Assembly (NCBI RefSeq): GCF_027925305.1
Contig: NZ_BSDR01000001.1
Coordinates: 4,296,501-4,360,500 of the forward strand
Direction: 5' to 3'
DNA: 64,000 nt
DNA from: Desulforhabdus amnigena
GTDB taxonomy: Bacteria > Desulfobacterota > Syntrophobacteria > Syntrophobacterales > Syntrophobacteraceae
The stretch's first letter is position 1. Every line of letters starts with the position of its first letter. The translations under genes were made by a program, and so were the position numbers. Shown piece after piece: positions 36,727 through 45,215 of this stretch. Under the pieces are notes generated by a model that was given only the letters and a program-made list of their open reading frames with translations, did not search any database and was not told the DNA's origin.

Positions 36727-37830
36727 ATGTCCTACATTCTTGATGCACTGAAGAAATCTGAAGAGGATCGGCAGCGTGGTGAAGTTCCGAATTTGCGGAC
36801 AGTGCAGGCGACTCCTGCACTGAAGTCGGAAAAGCGTGCCTTATGGCCCTACCTGCTCTTCCTGGCACTTCTCCTGAATGCCGGTTTGCTCTTCTGGTGG
36901 TTGCGCCCCTGGAGTTCAGAGAAACAAGCCGATATCGCCCCATCGGGCGTTGAGCGACAGATGGCTCAAAATGTTGCGAAATCTGAAGGAGATCAGGCAC
37001 ATTCCGAATCTTCGGCATCGATTCCATCGCCTGATTCCCCGAAGGGTTCCCAATCTCGGATGAGCGGCAACAAAACCGCGTCTCCGGCTGAAATGCAAAC
37101 TGCGGCGGTGCATCCACTCGTGGATGGAACGACTACTTCTCCCAAAGAAAAAACCGAAATCTCAAAGCTTACAGAAAAGAATAAGAGCATCGAGAAGACT
37201 GAAAATCAGATCTCTCCACGCAAAGCTGTCGTGCCTCCTCAGGCCGTTTCCAAGGAGGAACCCGTTGCTCAACCTTCCTCCCGTCCAAAAAACAGGGATG
37301 AAAATGTCAGGATTGCAGAACCTGTGACAAGGGTCGCTTCTACTCCCCAAGAGCCTTCGACTGCCTCCTCCGCAGGCCGGAGCGAAGCAGATAAAAGGGG
37401 TGCTGGAAAATCTTTGTCTCCCGATTCAACGAAAAATAGCCCTGCGAGATCAGATGACTCCTCCTCACCCGCCTACCCCAAGGAATTGCTCCAGGCGATT
37501 CTGAATTCTCCGGCAATGACCGCGCCACAACGGCCACCTTCTCCTCCCACAGCAAAGCTGTCTCCCGAACCTCTCCCTGCGGAAACGGCGAAGAAATCAA
37601 GTGTTCCCACTTTGGCCGATTTGCCTCTGGATGTACAGTTGCAGATCCCTAAAATGTCTTTCAGCGTTTTCGTATATTCCAAAAAACCTGCAGACCGGAT
37701 GGTCATCATTGACGGCCGCACCACACGTGAAGGACAGGAAGTTTCTGCCGGATTGAAGCTTGAGGAAATTACCCAGGATGGGGCTATCTTCAGTTACAAG
37801 GGCCGCAGATTTCTCCAGAAAGTTTTTTAG
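36727..37830 (+). CDS. gspB: GspB/ExeB-type secretion assembly protein
   Basis: A 367-residue protein with the family N-terminus MSYILDALKKSEEDRQRG, a single transmembrane helix (about 41-58), and a long periplasmic linker rich in Ser, Pro and Lys. The C-terminal GspB domain (about 295-367) includes LPLDVQLQIPKMSFSVFVYS and ends GRRFLQKVF, as in ExeB relatives. Its ATG abuts the gspA stop. A copy of the ~135-bp repeat begins at its stop codon, a position typical of dispersed hairpin repeats. Confidence 0.92.
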   Translation: MSYILDALKKSEEDRQRGEVPNLRTVQATPALKSEKRALWPYLLFLALLLNAGLLFWWLRPWSSEKQADIAPSGVERQMAQNVAKSEGDQAHSESSASIPSPDSPKGSQSRMSGNKTASPAEMQTAAVHPLVDGTTTSPKEKTEISKLTEKNKSIEKTENQISPRKAVVPPQAVSKEEPVAQPSSRPKNRDENVRIAEPVTRVASTPQEPSTASSAGRSEADKRGAGKSLSPDSTKNSPARSDDSSSPAYPKELLQAILNSPAMTAPQRPPSPPTAKLSPEPLPAETAKKSSVPTLADLPLDVQLQIPKMSFSVFVYSKKPADRMVIIDGRTTREGQEVSAGLKLEEITQDGAIFSYKGRRFLQKVF

Positions 37831-37967
37831 GGAGTTGGCGGATTCCAATATCCCGTTATTCACTACGGAGACACGGAGGGCACGGAGAAGATTTTGGAAT
37901 TCTTATGGGATTCCTTTGTGATCTCTGTGCTTCCGTGGTAAAGGGGGATTTCAAAAGCGGCTCACTT
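37830..37967 (-). repeat. Dispersed ~135-bp hairpin repeat, copy B (inverted)
   Basis: The plus strand reads GGAGTTGGCGGATTCCAATA to AAAGCGGCTCACTTCCT; its reverse complement aligns with copies A and C. It starts at the last base of gspB. Confidence 0.9.
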
Positions 37968-38260
37968 CCTTGGAATTCCACCTGAAACTACGGTGTGTTA
38001 ACCGTTCACCGCAGAGGACGCGGAGAGCATAGAGAATAAAGAAAGTTTGGCATTGGCTGTTTTTCCCTTTCTGCGTAATCTGCAGATATGCAAAGGGTAG
38101 TGAATGGTTACACGGTGCCTTGAGCAGAAGGTTGGAATGCAGGAAAAGCGCTTTGGACCTCACCACCAGAAGAGCTTTTTCCCTGGTAAAGTGAGAAGGA
38201 TCCGAGATTGACGGAGAATCTTTCAATGGATACAACAACTCGCTTTTTTGAACCGGTGGC
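37831..38260. other. Intergenic region holding two hairpin repeats
   Basis: About 430 bp. Copy B is followed at roughly 38001-38100 by a different element (GTTCACCGCAGAGGACGCGG ... TTTCTGCGTAATCTGCAG) of the same general type. The remaining 150 bp precede the permease gene. Confidence 0.55.
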
Positions 38261-40003
38261 ATGCCCATGACTCAATCGTCCCATGTGTTCAAGGTGGGGG
38301 CGCAAGGTGACCACTTCATCGCCTGGGGAGATGTGGTCGTTTTCGCCGGTATCGCTGTGGTCCTCTACATCGGTGTTTACCTGTCTCACGGTGCAGCGGC
38401 AGTGGTCCGAGGTCCTGAGATATCCCTCTCGCCCGCCGCCTTACCCTGGTATGTGGGGTATTCCCTCCGGCGGATGGCATCTGCCTATGTTCTTTCATTT
38501 ATATTTACAATGGTATATGGATCTCTTGCCGCCAAGCATCGTTCGGCTGAGCGGGTTTTGCTCCCGATCCTCGACATTCTTCAGAGCATTCCCATCCTTT
38601 CTTTTCTGCCCGTTGTGCTCTTGAGCTTAACCGCCATTTTGCCTCAAAGATTTGCCGTAGAGCTGGCTGCTGTTGTTCTCATCTTTACGAGCCAGGTCTG
38701 GAATATGACTTTTGCCTGGTATCAGTCACTCATCACCATTCCCAAGGAGCTTCGGGAAGCTGCCACCATTTTTGGTTTCAGACGGGCCTTGCGCTTCAAA
38801 ACTCTGGAGCTTCCCTTTGCGGCCATCAGTCTCATCTGGAATAGTATGATGAGTTGGGCCGGTGGATGGTTCTTTTTGATGGCAGCCGAGATTTTCACTG
38901 TAGGGCAGCGGGATTTTCGTTTGCCCGGCATGGGGGCTTACCTTCAAGAAGCAGCGAACCGGGGAGATGCCGAAGCGATCACCTGGGGGATCTGTGTGTT
39001 GGTGCTCGTCATTGTTGTGCTGGACCAGTGTGTCTGGAGACCTCTTTTGGCCTGGTCGGATCGCTTTAAACTGGAAATGGTCGAAGGCGAAGTCCCGCCC
39101 ACATCCTGGTTTTATGATGCTCTGGTCAGTTCGCGTTTGCTGAAATGGGTTCGTATCAAGGTGGTTGAGTTTGTGAACGAGTATCTGGCTGCCGCTGTCG
39201 GCAGCCTTCTTGCGAAACCGATGAAGCTGCCCGTGAGGTTACCCCGATGGAGTGCAAAACGATTCCGAGTGGGTATTTTCCTGCAGATCATCTTTGCCGT
39301 GCTGATGCTCTACGGGAGTTACCGCGCCGGAAAAATGCTTTTTGGAGTGTCCATGTATCAGTGGGGCCAAATCGGCATCGGCCTGATTGCTACTTTGTTG
39401 CGAGTGGTGGTGACCCTTCTCATCGCTTTGGCGTGGACGGTGCCGCTAGGAGTCGCCATCGGCACCAATCCACGGCTTGCCGTGTTGCTTCAACCCATTG
39501 TGCAAATCGCTGCTTCCGTGCCGGCCACGGCCCTCTTCCCCGTCTTGCTGCTTTTTTTGTTGAATCTGCCGGGCGGCCTGAACTTGGCCGCAGTGTTGCT
39601 CATGCTCATGGGAACCCAGTGGTACCTGCTTTTTAATATCATCGCCGGGGCGGCCGTGATTCCGCAGGATTTGAAATACGCCACCGTCCTCTTACACATG
39701 AATCGATGGGAACGCTGGCGCAATCTCATTTTGCCGGCCTTGTTTCCGTACATGATCACCGGAGGCATTGCTGCCAGCGGAGGCGCCTGGAATGCAAGCA
39801 TTGTGGCTGAGTACGCTCAATTTGGCGGGAAAGAATTTCACACGGTGGGGGTAGGGGCTCTAATCGCTCACGCTACGGCAGTAGGAGATTATCCTCTTCT
39901 TCTGGCTGCCACTCTCAGCATGATTCTCATGGTTGTCACCATCAACCGTTTATGGTGGAGGCGGCTTTACCGGTTGGCCGAAGAGCGCTACCGCATGGAG
40001 TGA
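38261..40003 (+). CDS. NitT/TauT-family ABC transporter permease, two fused permease domains
   Basis: A 580-residue protein with about twelve hydrophobic segments and two BPD_transp-type halves, at about 80-270 and 370-560. Cytoplasmic coupling loops are visible as ELREAATIFGFRRALRFKTLELP in parts (first half) and DLKYATVLLHMNRWERW (second half). Members import nitrate, sulfonates, taurine, cyanate or thiamine precursors. Its stop overlaps the ATPase start (TGATG), so the genes are translationally coupled. No binding protein gene is found upstream or downstream; insertion sequences lie just after the ATPase. ATG 38267 is an alternative start. Confidence 0.9.
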   Translation: MPMTQSSHVFKVGAQGDHFIAWGDVVVFAGIAVVLYIGVYLSHGAAAVVRGPEISLSPAALPWYVGYSLRRMASAYVLSFIFTMVYGSLAAKHRSAERVLLPILDILQSIPILSFLPVVLLSLTAILPQRFAVELAAVVLIFTSQVWNMTFAWYQSLITIPKELREAATIFGFRRALRFKTLELPFAAISLIWNSMMSWAGGWFFLMAAEIFTVGQRDFRLPGMGAYLQEAANRGDAEAITWGICVLVLVIVVLDQCVWRPLLAWSDRFKLEMVEGEVPPTSWFYDALVSSRLLKWVRIKVVEFVNEYLAAAVGSLLAKPMKLPVRLPRWSAKRFRVGIFLQIIFAVLMLYGSYRAGKMLFGVSMYQWGQIGIGLIATLLRVVVTLLIALAWTVPLGVAIGTNPRLAVLLQPIVQIAASVPATALFPVLLLFLLNLPGGLNLAAVLLMLMGTQWYLLFNIIAGAAVIPQDLKYATVLLHMNRWERWRNLILPALFPYMITGGIAASGGAWNASIVAEYAQFGGKEFHTVGVGALIAHATAVGDYPLLLAATLSMILMVVTINRLWWRRLYRLAEERYRME

Positions 40004-41349
40004 TGCATATGCAGATGGATAATGTGGATACCCCCCTGTTGAAGCTGGAACATATCAGCCAGGTGTACGGCAGTGGGCAGAGAAGTTTTACCGCGGTTCA
40101 AGATGTAAATCTTGTTTTAAACGAAGGTGAATTTGTTGCTCTCCTTGGGCCATCTGGATGCGGCAAAAGCACTCTGCTGCGACTCATCACCGGTCTGCAA
40201 TCTCCCTCTGAAGGACGGGTTTTCTATCGCGGAGGGGTCATGAAAGGTGTAAACCCCCACGCCTCCATCGTTTTTCAGACTTTCGCCCTTTTCCCCTGGC
40301 TCACGGTTTTGGAAAATGTCGAAGTGGCGCTCAAGGCCCGTGGAATTCCGAAAAAAATGCGCACCACACGGGCGCTCGATCTGCTGGACAGAGTCGGTCT
40401 CGATGGGTTTGAGACCGCTTATCCCCGTGAACTTTCAGGGGGAATGCGCCAAAAGGTGGGGTTTGCGCGTGCCATGGCCGTGGAACCTGAACTCCTCTGT
40501 CTGGACGAACCTTTTTCCGCTTTGGATGTGCTCAGCGCCGAAGCCCTTCGAGGAGAACTGCTGGAACTGTGGACGAGTGGCAACATTCCCACCCGCGCCC
40601 TCCTCATGGTCACTCACAGTATTGAAGAAGCGGTTTTTATGGCGGATAGAATCGTCATAATGGATAAAGAGCCGGGTCGTGTGGTGAAGGAATTGCGAGT
40701 CCCTCTGATTCATCCTCGTGTGAGGAAGCATCCAAAATTTCTGGAGGTTGTGGACCGGGTGTATGCCATACTGGCCGGGCAGACGCTGCCGGAATACCTG
40801 GAACTGGGAACCGCGCCCGGTGAACCCGGGAAGACGCGCTCGCTCCCCCACATCACCCTCAACGAACTAACGGGGCTGCTCGAACGGGTAGCTGAAATGC
40901 CCAACTACCGGGCAGACATCTACCGGATGGCCGAAGAATTGAAATTGAATTCGGATCATCTCCTCCTCTTGATGGAAAGTGCGGAGCTGCTGGGGTTTGC
41001 TACGATCACTCAAGGCGATATCCTTTTGACTTCCCTGGGCGAAACCTTTGCTGAAGCCAGCATCCTGGCACGCAAGGAAATCTTTGCCTCCCGTATCCGG
41101 CGCCTTCCCATTTTCAAGTGGATGATAGCCATGCTGAGAGCCGCAGACAAACATCGACTGGAATGGGAAGTCGTTCAAACAGCGCTGGAATTGGAATTTC
41201 CCGTGGACGAAGCCGAGCGACAGCTGGATACAGCCGTAAACTGGGGGCGCTATGCAGAGATCTTGGCCTACGAAGACAATACAGGAATCATCTACCTGGA
41301 ACCTTCGGCCTCTCTTGCCCCCGGAGCTCCCGCGGCCAAGGAAGAGTAA
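40003..41349 (+). CDS. NitT/TauT-type ABC transporter ATPase with C-terminal AAA-associated domain
   Basis: About 448 residues. The N-terminal ATPase has Walker A GPSGCGKST, signature LSGGMRQK (with the expected Gln-loop FQTFALFPW) and Walker B LLCLDEPFSALD. After about residue 255 an extra domain (about 290-425) matches the AAA-associated regulatory domain found in some nitrate/sulfonate ATPases, with LNELTGLLERVAEMPNY at its start. The start at 40003 overlaps the permease stop by one base; ATG 40009 is close behind. The IS block begins about 120 nt downstream. Confidence 0.92.
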   Translation: MHMQMDNVDTPLLKLEHISQVYGSGQRSFTAVQDVNLVLNEGEFVALLGPSGCGKSTLLRLITGLQSPSEGRVFYRGGVMKGVNPHASIVFQTFALFPWLTVLENVEVALKARGIPKKMRTTRALDLLDRVGLDGFETAYPRELSGGMRQKVGFARAMAVEPELLCLDEPFSALDVLSAEALRGELLELWTSGNIPTRALLMVTHSIEEAVFMADRIVIMDKEPGRVVKELRVPLIHPRVRKHPKFLEVVDRVYAILAGQTLPEYLELGTAPGEPGKTRSLPHITLNELTGLLERVAEMPNYRADIYRMAEELKLNSDHLLLLMESAELLGFATITQGDILLTSLGETFAEASILARKEIFASRIRRLPIFKWMIAMLRAADKHRLEWEVVQTALELEFPVDEAERQLDTAVNWGRYAEILAYEDNTGIIYLEPSASLAPGAPAAKEE

Positions 41350-41515
41350 TCCGAGAAGGGATCCTGAGAGCCTATCCTAAAGGCTATATAATAATATTTT
41401 GGGGAGAAGGGAAAGTGGGGGCGCCTCTTGTCGAACAGGAAGAATCCGATCCTGTGGATTTTCGTAACTTAGTACTCCAGCGCGATAATTACGCAACCAG
41501 ATTTGTTCAACCCTA

Positions 41516-42324
41516 GGTTCTGTTGACATTTCACCTCAACCAGATGAGAGCTGCGACAAAGCCAAGAAAGCCCAAGAAGCTTCTGTCGAGCTTGTCGAAT
41601 CTGGAGAAAATGCGTCTGAAATGTTTGATCTTGCTCATAAAGCACTCGATCAGATGTCGTTCGCGGTAGCGGCATTGGTCGTATTCGCGGGGCTCTTTGC
41701 GATTGGACCGGGGTGGAATCACAGCAGTAGCTCCAGATTGGGTGATCGCCTGGACGAAGGCATCCGAATCATAGCCCTTGTCTCCCAGTGCATGAGCGAA
41801 GGTGAAGCCCTCGATAAGAGCCGGTCCCTGTTCGATGTCACTCTTCTGACCGGGAGTGAGAATGAACCTCAGGGGATTTCCCAAGCCATCTACCGCTACG
41901 TGGATCTTGGTGGAAAAACCTCCTCGGCTGCGCCCGAGAGCCTGTGTCTCTTGTCCACCGGATCTTTTGAGGGCTCCGGCAGCACAGGGATGGGCACGAA
42001 CAATGGTGCTGTCAAACATGAAGTTCTCCATATCGGGATCATCTATGAAGTGCTCGTGCATTCTGGAGAAGATACCCTTGTTACACCAGCGGGCGAATCG
42101 TTTATAGACACTGTTCCAGTTACCGAATTTCTCCGGGAGCAGTCTCCACTGAGCACCACTTCGTGTAATCCAAAGGAGTGCCTCAATGAAAAGACGGCAA
42201 TCACCTTCTTCTCCTACGTAAACATCCACACAGGAGCGAAGGAATTGGAGGATCTTCAACCATGTTTCATCTTGTAGTAGTGCTGTTGACATCTATTAAT
42301 TAGAACCCAAATGTCAACAGAACC
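41516..42324 (-). mobile_element. IS5-family (IS427-like) element nested in the IS630 element
   Basis: Perfect terminal repeats GGTTCTGTTGACATTT (41516-41531) and AAATGTCAACAGAACC (42309-42324) enclose an 809-bp element with one transposase. A TA dinucleotide flanks both ends as an apparent target duplication. Confidence 0.92.
41531..42292 (-). CDS. IS5-family transposase
   Basis: A 253-residue DDE transposase, apparently intact. The DUF4096-like N-terminus includes [15 protein letters not shown]. Catalytic residues: Asp in [10 protein letters not shown], Asp in [10 protein letters not shown] and Glu in [17 protein letters not shown], which also has the family Y/R-rich tail. It fills most of the 809-bp element. 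Orientation is opposite to the IS630 transposase. Perfect inverted repeats indicate a recent and possibly active insertion. Confidence 0.93.
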   Translation of the reverse strand: MSTALLQDETWLKILQFLRSCVDVYVGEEGDCRLFIEALLWITRSGAQWRLLPEKFGNWNSVYKRFARWCNKGIFSRMHEHFIDDPDMENFMFDSTIVRAHPCAAGALKRSGGQETQALGRSRGGFSTKIHVAVDGLGNPLRFILTPGQKSDIEQGPALIEGFTFAHALGDKGYDSDAFVQAITQSGATAVIPPRSNRKEPREYDQCRYRERHLIECFMSKIKHFRRIFSRFDKLDRSFLGFLGFVAALIWLR

Positions 42325-42386
42325 TAAGAGGTTCCAGGCATGTTAAAATTAAATAAGAAGGCAACAAACAGGAGAGGAGTACAACC

Positions 42387-43523
42387 ATGCCTGGACCTCA
42401 ACACAAATACTGCATCTACATTCCTCCAGAGAAACGGAAAGTATTGAAACATCTGAGAGTGAGCTACACAAAACCCTATGCGGAGGTTGTAAGGGCTCGT
42501 ATCCTCCTCCTATCGCATGAGCACCCGGAATGGAGCATCCGGCAGATCGCTGATGAAGTCGGATGCAGGCCATCCACCGTTAAGAAGTTCCGCAACAGAT
42601 GGGTCAATGAAGGTAGCCTCAAAAACCACCCCCGACCCGGAGCCCCAAGAAAGCATCCTTCTGCCGTGAGGGCTCAGATCACCTTGTTGGCCTGTTCGAA
42701 ACCGTGTGATCATGGCAAGCCATGGCAACGCTGGTCTGGAGAGAAGCTTTGTCAAGTCGCCAAAGAAAAAGGAATCGTCAGCCACATTGCCCCGAGCACT
42801 ATTCGTCTTTGGCTGAAACAGGACAAGATCAAACCCTGGCAATATCATCTATGGCAAAAATCTCCTGATCCAAAATTCGTTGAGAAAGCGTCTCCAGTCC
42901 TGGATCTCTATGAGAACGCTCCCCAGTTGTTCCAGCAGGGTGAAGCTTCCGTTTGTATCGATGAGAAGACCTCCATTCAAGCAAGAAGACCTCTTCACGA
43001 GACCAAACCCGCCATAGCCGAACACCCCGTTCACGTGGCATCCCGATACAAACGGATGGGAGCATTACAGCTGTTTTGTGCTCTTATCGTCGCCAATGGA
43101 ATCACCTTCGCCCGTACCTTCGCTCGCAAGCGCTTCGCGGAGTTCAAAACCTTTCTTCTGAGTTTCTTTTCTTCAGCCATTGTCAAGGGATTCAAGGTTA
43201 TTGATCTCATTCTGGACAATGGCTCTACGCATGCACCCAAACAACTGGGCAAATGGATTGCTTCTCTCAACCTTTCTTTTAATGTTCGTATCTACTGGCT
43301 TCCCACATATGCCAGTTGGCTCGATCAGGTTGAGATCATCTTCAGTAAGGTTACAAGGGATGTACTCACTCCCAACGACTTCAACGACAAAAAGGAGCTT
43401 TCACAAATGCTTATGGGTTACTTTGATGAGCTCAACAGACATCCAAAACCCATAAAGTGGACCTATACGAAAACAAAGCTCGTGGCCAAGTTCGCTCCAA
43501 AATCCGTGCAAATGGCCGCGTAA
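42387..43523 (+). CDS. IS630-family transposase
   Basis: A 378-residue transposase with an N-terminal helix-turn-helix (SIRQIADEVGCRPSTVKKF). DDE residues lie in VCIDEKTSIQ, LILDNGSTHAPK and WLDQVEIIFSKV. It is full length with no frameshift. AGGAGAGGAG precedes the ATG. The IS5 element sits between this gene and the left end of its own element, separating the transposase from any promoter near that end. Confidence 0.92.
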   Translation: MPGPQHKYCIYIPPEKRKVLKHLRVSYTKPYAEVVRARILLLSHEHPEWSIRQIADEVGCRPSTVKKFRNRWVNEGSLKNHPRPGAPRKHPSAVRAQITLLACSKPCDHGKPWQRWSGEKLCQVAKEKGIVSHIAPSTIRLWLKQDKIKPWQYHLWQKSPDPKFVEKASPVLDLYENAPQLFQQGEASVCIDEKTSIQARRPLHETKPAIAEHPVHVASRYKRMGALQLFCALIVANGITFARTFARKRFAEFKTFLLSFFSSAIVKGFKVIDLILDNGSTHAPKQLGKWIASLNLSFNVRIYWLPTYASWLDQVEIIFSKVTRDVLTPNDFNDKKELSQMLMGYFDELNRHPKPIKWTYTKTKLVAKFAPKSVQMAA

Positions 43524-43571
43524 TTAGTGCGTTGGGGTACTTAGGCAAGATATGGGCAGGGCGTCGATGTT

Positions 43572-43844
43572 TCAATCGATGACCTCCACAAGATCCAACA
43601 TCCCTTTGTCGTTTATATCGAATACGACGGTCCCGGCCTCTTTTCGTATAGCTGCCGCGAGCCTTTCGGTGCATTCCCGGATGTAGAGCTTATTGCCGGT
43701 GTCGTGCCTGTCGGGGCTCGATATTTCTGCCCGGTTTGCTTCATCCAGGCCGCCATCCAACCATTCGGCCGCATCGGCTCTGGCAGCTTCAATGGTTTCC
43801 CCAACCCCGAAAATGCCGCCATCCGGCTGATAGAGTGCAAACAT
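43572..43844 (-). CDS. Small HicB-like protein, possible antitoxin
   Basis: A 90-residue acidic protein beginning MFALYQPDGGIFGVGETIEAA. The early pattern G-x-x-E-T-x-x-E-A followed by an Ala-rich helix recalls HicB-type antitoxin N-termini, but no HicA partner is beside it and the DNA-binding C-terminus is not recognisable. GGAAGGAGA precedes the ATG and a good promoter lies upstream. It sits 30 nt outside the right end of the IS630 element; an associated gene on the far side may have been displaced. Function unknown. Confidence 0.65.
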   Translation of the reverse strand: MFALYQPDGGIFGVGETIEAARADAAEWLDGGLDEANRAEISSPDRHDTGNKLYIRECTERLAAAIRKEAGTVVFDINDKGMLDLVEVID

Positions 43845-43904
43845 TGCTTTGATCTCCTTCCCTATCGCATGATTATTGAGATTTCAGATAACTTTATCTT
43901 TGTA

Positions 43905-43934
43905 ATAATACAGCTATCTTGTTTTTTTATGCAA
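43905..43934 (-). promoter_or_regulatory. Candidate sigma-70 promoter of the HicB-like gene
   Basis: On the minus strand TTGCAT and TATTAT are separated by 18 nt, about 60 nt upstream of the start at 43844. Confidence 0.6.
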
Positions 43935-43978
43935 TCCATTGGTATAGTGATGGGACTGTTCGATCGAAACCCGTGAGA

Positions 43979-44097
43979 CTTAGAGCCTATCCGAAAACCT
44001 ACCTCGGCAGCGGACACCCCCCTTTAATTCCCCCCTCGAGGGGGGACCACGGGGGGTGTCGCAAAGTCCACAGGTGGTTTCTGGATAGGTTCTTAGA
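43979..44097. mobile_element. MITE-like inverted-repeat element
   Basis: Ends CTTAGAGCCTATCCGAAAACC and GGTTTCTGGATAGGTTCTTAG (read in parts) form terminal inverted repeats around a 118-bp body without coding capacity. The body contains a strong inner palindrome, CCCCCCTCGAGGGGGG. Similar end fragments occur near 13764, 15882 and 41369. Confidence 0.65.
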
Positions 44098-44138
44098 TAT
44101 GGGTTGATGAGTACCCAATCATATGTTTTTTTGAAAAT

Positions 44139-44168
44139 TTGTTAAAAAAACCGTTGCCACGGTTTAAT
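44139..44168 (+). promoter_or_regulatory. Candidate promoter of the lytic transglycosylase gene
   Basis: TTGTTA and TTTAAT with an 18-nt spacer, about 43 nt before the start codon. Confidence 0.45.
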
Positions 44169-44211
44169 TTCAAGCTGTTTTGACGAATCAGAAGAGGAGC
44201 CGTAGATCTTG

Positions 44212-45201
44212 ATGTTAAAAATGAAAGTATCAACCCTCGCTTTTCTCTGCACCCTTTTGCCGGCCCTTGGTGTCTCGGCGTTACCTGCCCCTTCCGAACA
44301 ATTCAAGCAATTCGTCGCTTCCTACAGGGATGAAGGGAAGGATATTTCAGCGCTTTATCCTGTCGAATTCGACAGACTGTACCAGGAGGTCAAGAAGGAC
44401 TTTACGCGTGAGGAACTGAGACTTGTGCTGTCCAAGAAGGCGGGCAATGAATTGGATGACTTCCATATGAAGAAGATTTTGTTCATGGCATCCCCAAATT
44501 CAGTGAGCCTGCAGAGACAGCAACATATTGACTGGGTTCCCAAACTGGTCAATGACGAAACCCTTTCCAAAGGAGTGGTGTTCTTCGAAACGTATTCGGA
44601 TACGTTCAAATTGGCCTACGAAAGAACGGGTGTCGCGCCTGCGGACATCATTGCGATCTTGAATTGGGAATCGAGGCTGGGGGAACAAAGAGGTCAATAT
44701 GATGTTTTGAAAATGTTCGTTGGACAAGCTTTTTACATCGACGATGTCGAGAGAAAACTCAACGAGGAAGGGGCTTATGCTCAGGATGGGGTCATGGCAA
44801 GGGGAGAGGCTCTAAAACGCATTCAACGCATCAAAAGTCGCGCTCTGAATAACCTGGCTGTTCTGCTCATCCAATCAAAAAAGCTCGGATTGGATCCCTA
44901 TGCGATCAAGGGGTCATGGGCCGGCGCAATTGGAATTCCTCAGTTCATGCCTGCGTCCATGGGCTATGCAGCCGACGGCGATGGCAATGGTTCCATCGAT
45001 TTGAATACCGTTGAGGATTCGATTTTATCCGTGGCCAATTACTTGAGCAGAAATGGATACCACAGTAAAGGGGCCATGTATGCTTTCAAGAGATACAATC
45101 AAGAAGAAATGTATATGCGTGGAGTTGCCCTTTACAGCGAGGAGATTCAAAAACGCGGCATCAAAATAGGTCCCGATTGGAATTGCAAGAATAAAAAGTA
45201 G
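44212..45201 (+). CDS. MltB-type lytic murein transglycosylase
   Basis: About 329 residues with a signal peptide (KVSTLAFLCTLLPALGVSA). The SLT_2 catalytic Glu is in AILNWESRLGEQRG. GSWAGAIGIPQFMPAS and YAADGDGNGSIDLNTVEDSI follow; the latter is an EF-hand-like calcium loop as in Slt35. The enzyme cleaves glycan strands to 1,6-anhydro-muropeptides in the periplasm. No lipobox Cys is seen, so it may be soluble. GAGGAG lies upstream; TTG at 44209 is the alternative start. It stands alone on the plus strand. Confidence 0.92.
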   Translation: MLKMKVSTLAFLCTLLPALGVSALPAPSEQFKQFVASYRDEGKDISALYPVEFDRLYQEVKKDFTREELRLVLSKKAGNELDDFHMKKILFMASPNSVSLQRQQHIDWVPKLVNDETLSKGVVFFETYSDTFKLAYERTGVAPADIIAILNWESRLGEQRGQYDVLKMFVGQAFYIDDVERKLNEEGAYAQDGVMARGEALKRIQRIKSRALNNLAVLLIQSKKLGLDPYAIKGSWAGAIGIPQFMPASMGYAADGDGNGSIDLNTVEDSILSVANYLSRNGYHSKGAMYAFKRYNQEEMYMRGVALYSEEIQKRGIKIGPDWNCKNKK

Positions 45202-45215
45202 TCCGTCCAATTAGC

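Larger units (their letters stand above)
41471..43542 (+). mobile_element. IS630-family element, split by a nested IS5-family insertion
   Basis: Imperfect terminal inverted repeats: AGTACTCCAGCGCGATAAT at the left and its partner, read as reverse complement, AGTACCCCAACGCACTAAT at the right. Both continue into TACGC. TTA lies outside both ends, within the TA-type target of the family. The element includes one transposase (42387-43523). Bounds are uncertain by a few bases. Confidence 0.8.
43845..44208. other. Intergenic region with divergent promoters and a MITE-like element
   Basis: About 364 bp between divergent genes: a minus-strand promoter at 43905-43934, the inverted-repeat element at 43979-44097, and a plus-strand promoter at 44139-44168. 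Confidence 0.6.

Noticed and set aside
41118..41516. 132-codon plus-strand frame overlapping the ATPase end
   Set aside because: Mostly an out-of-frame shadow of the ATPase gene; its tail runs into the IS630 left end.
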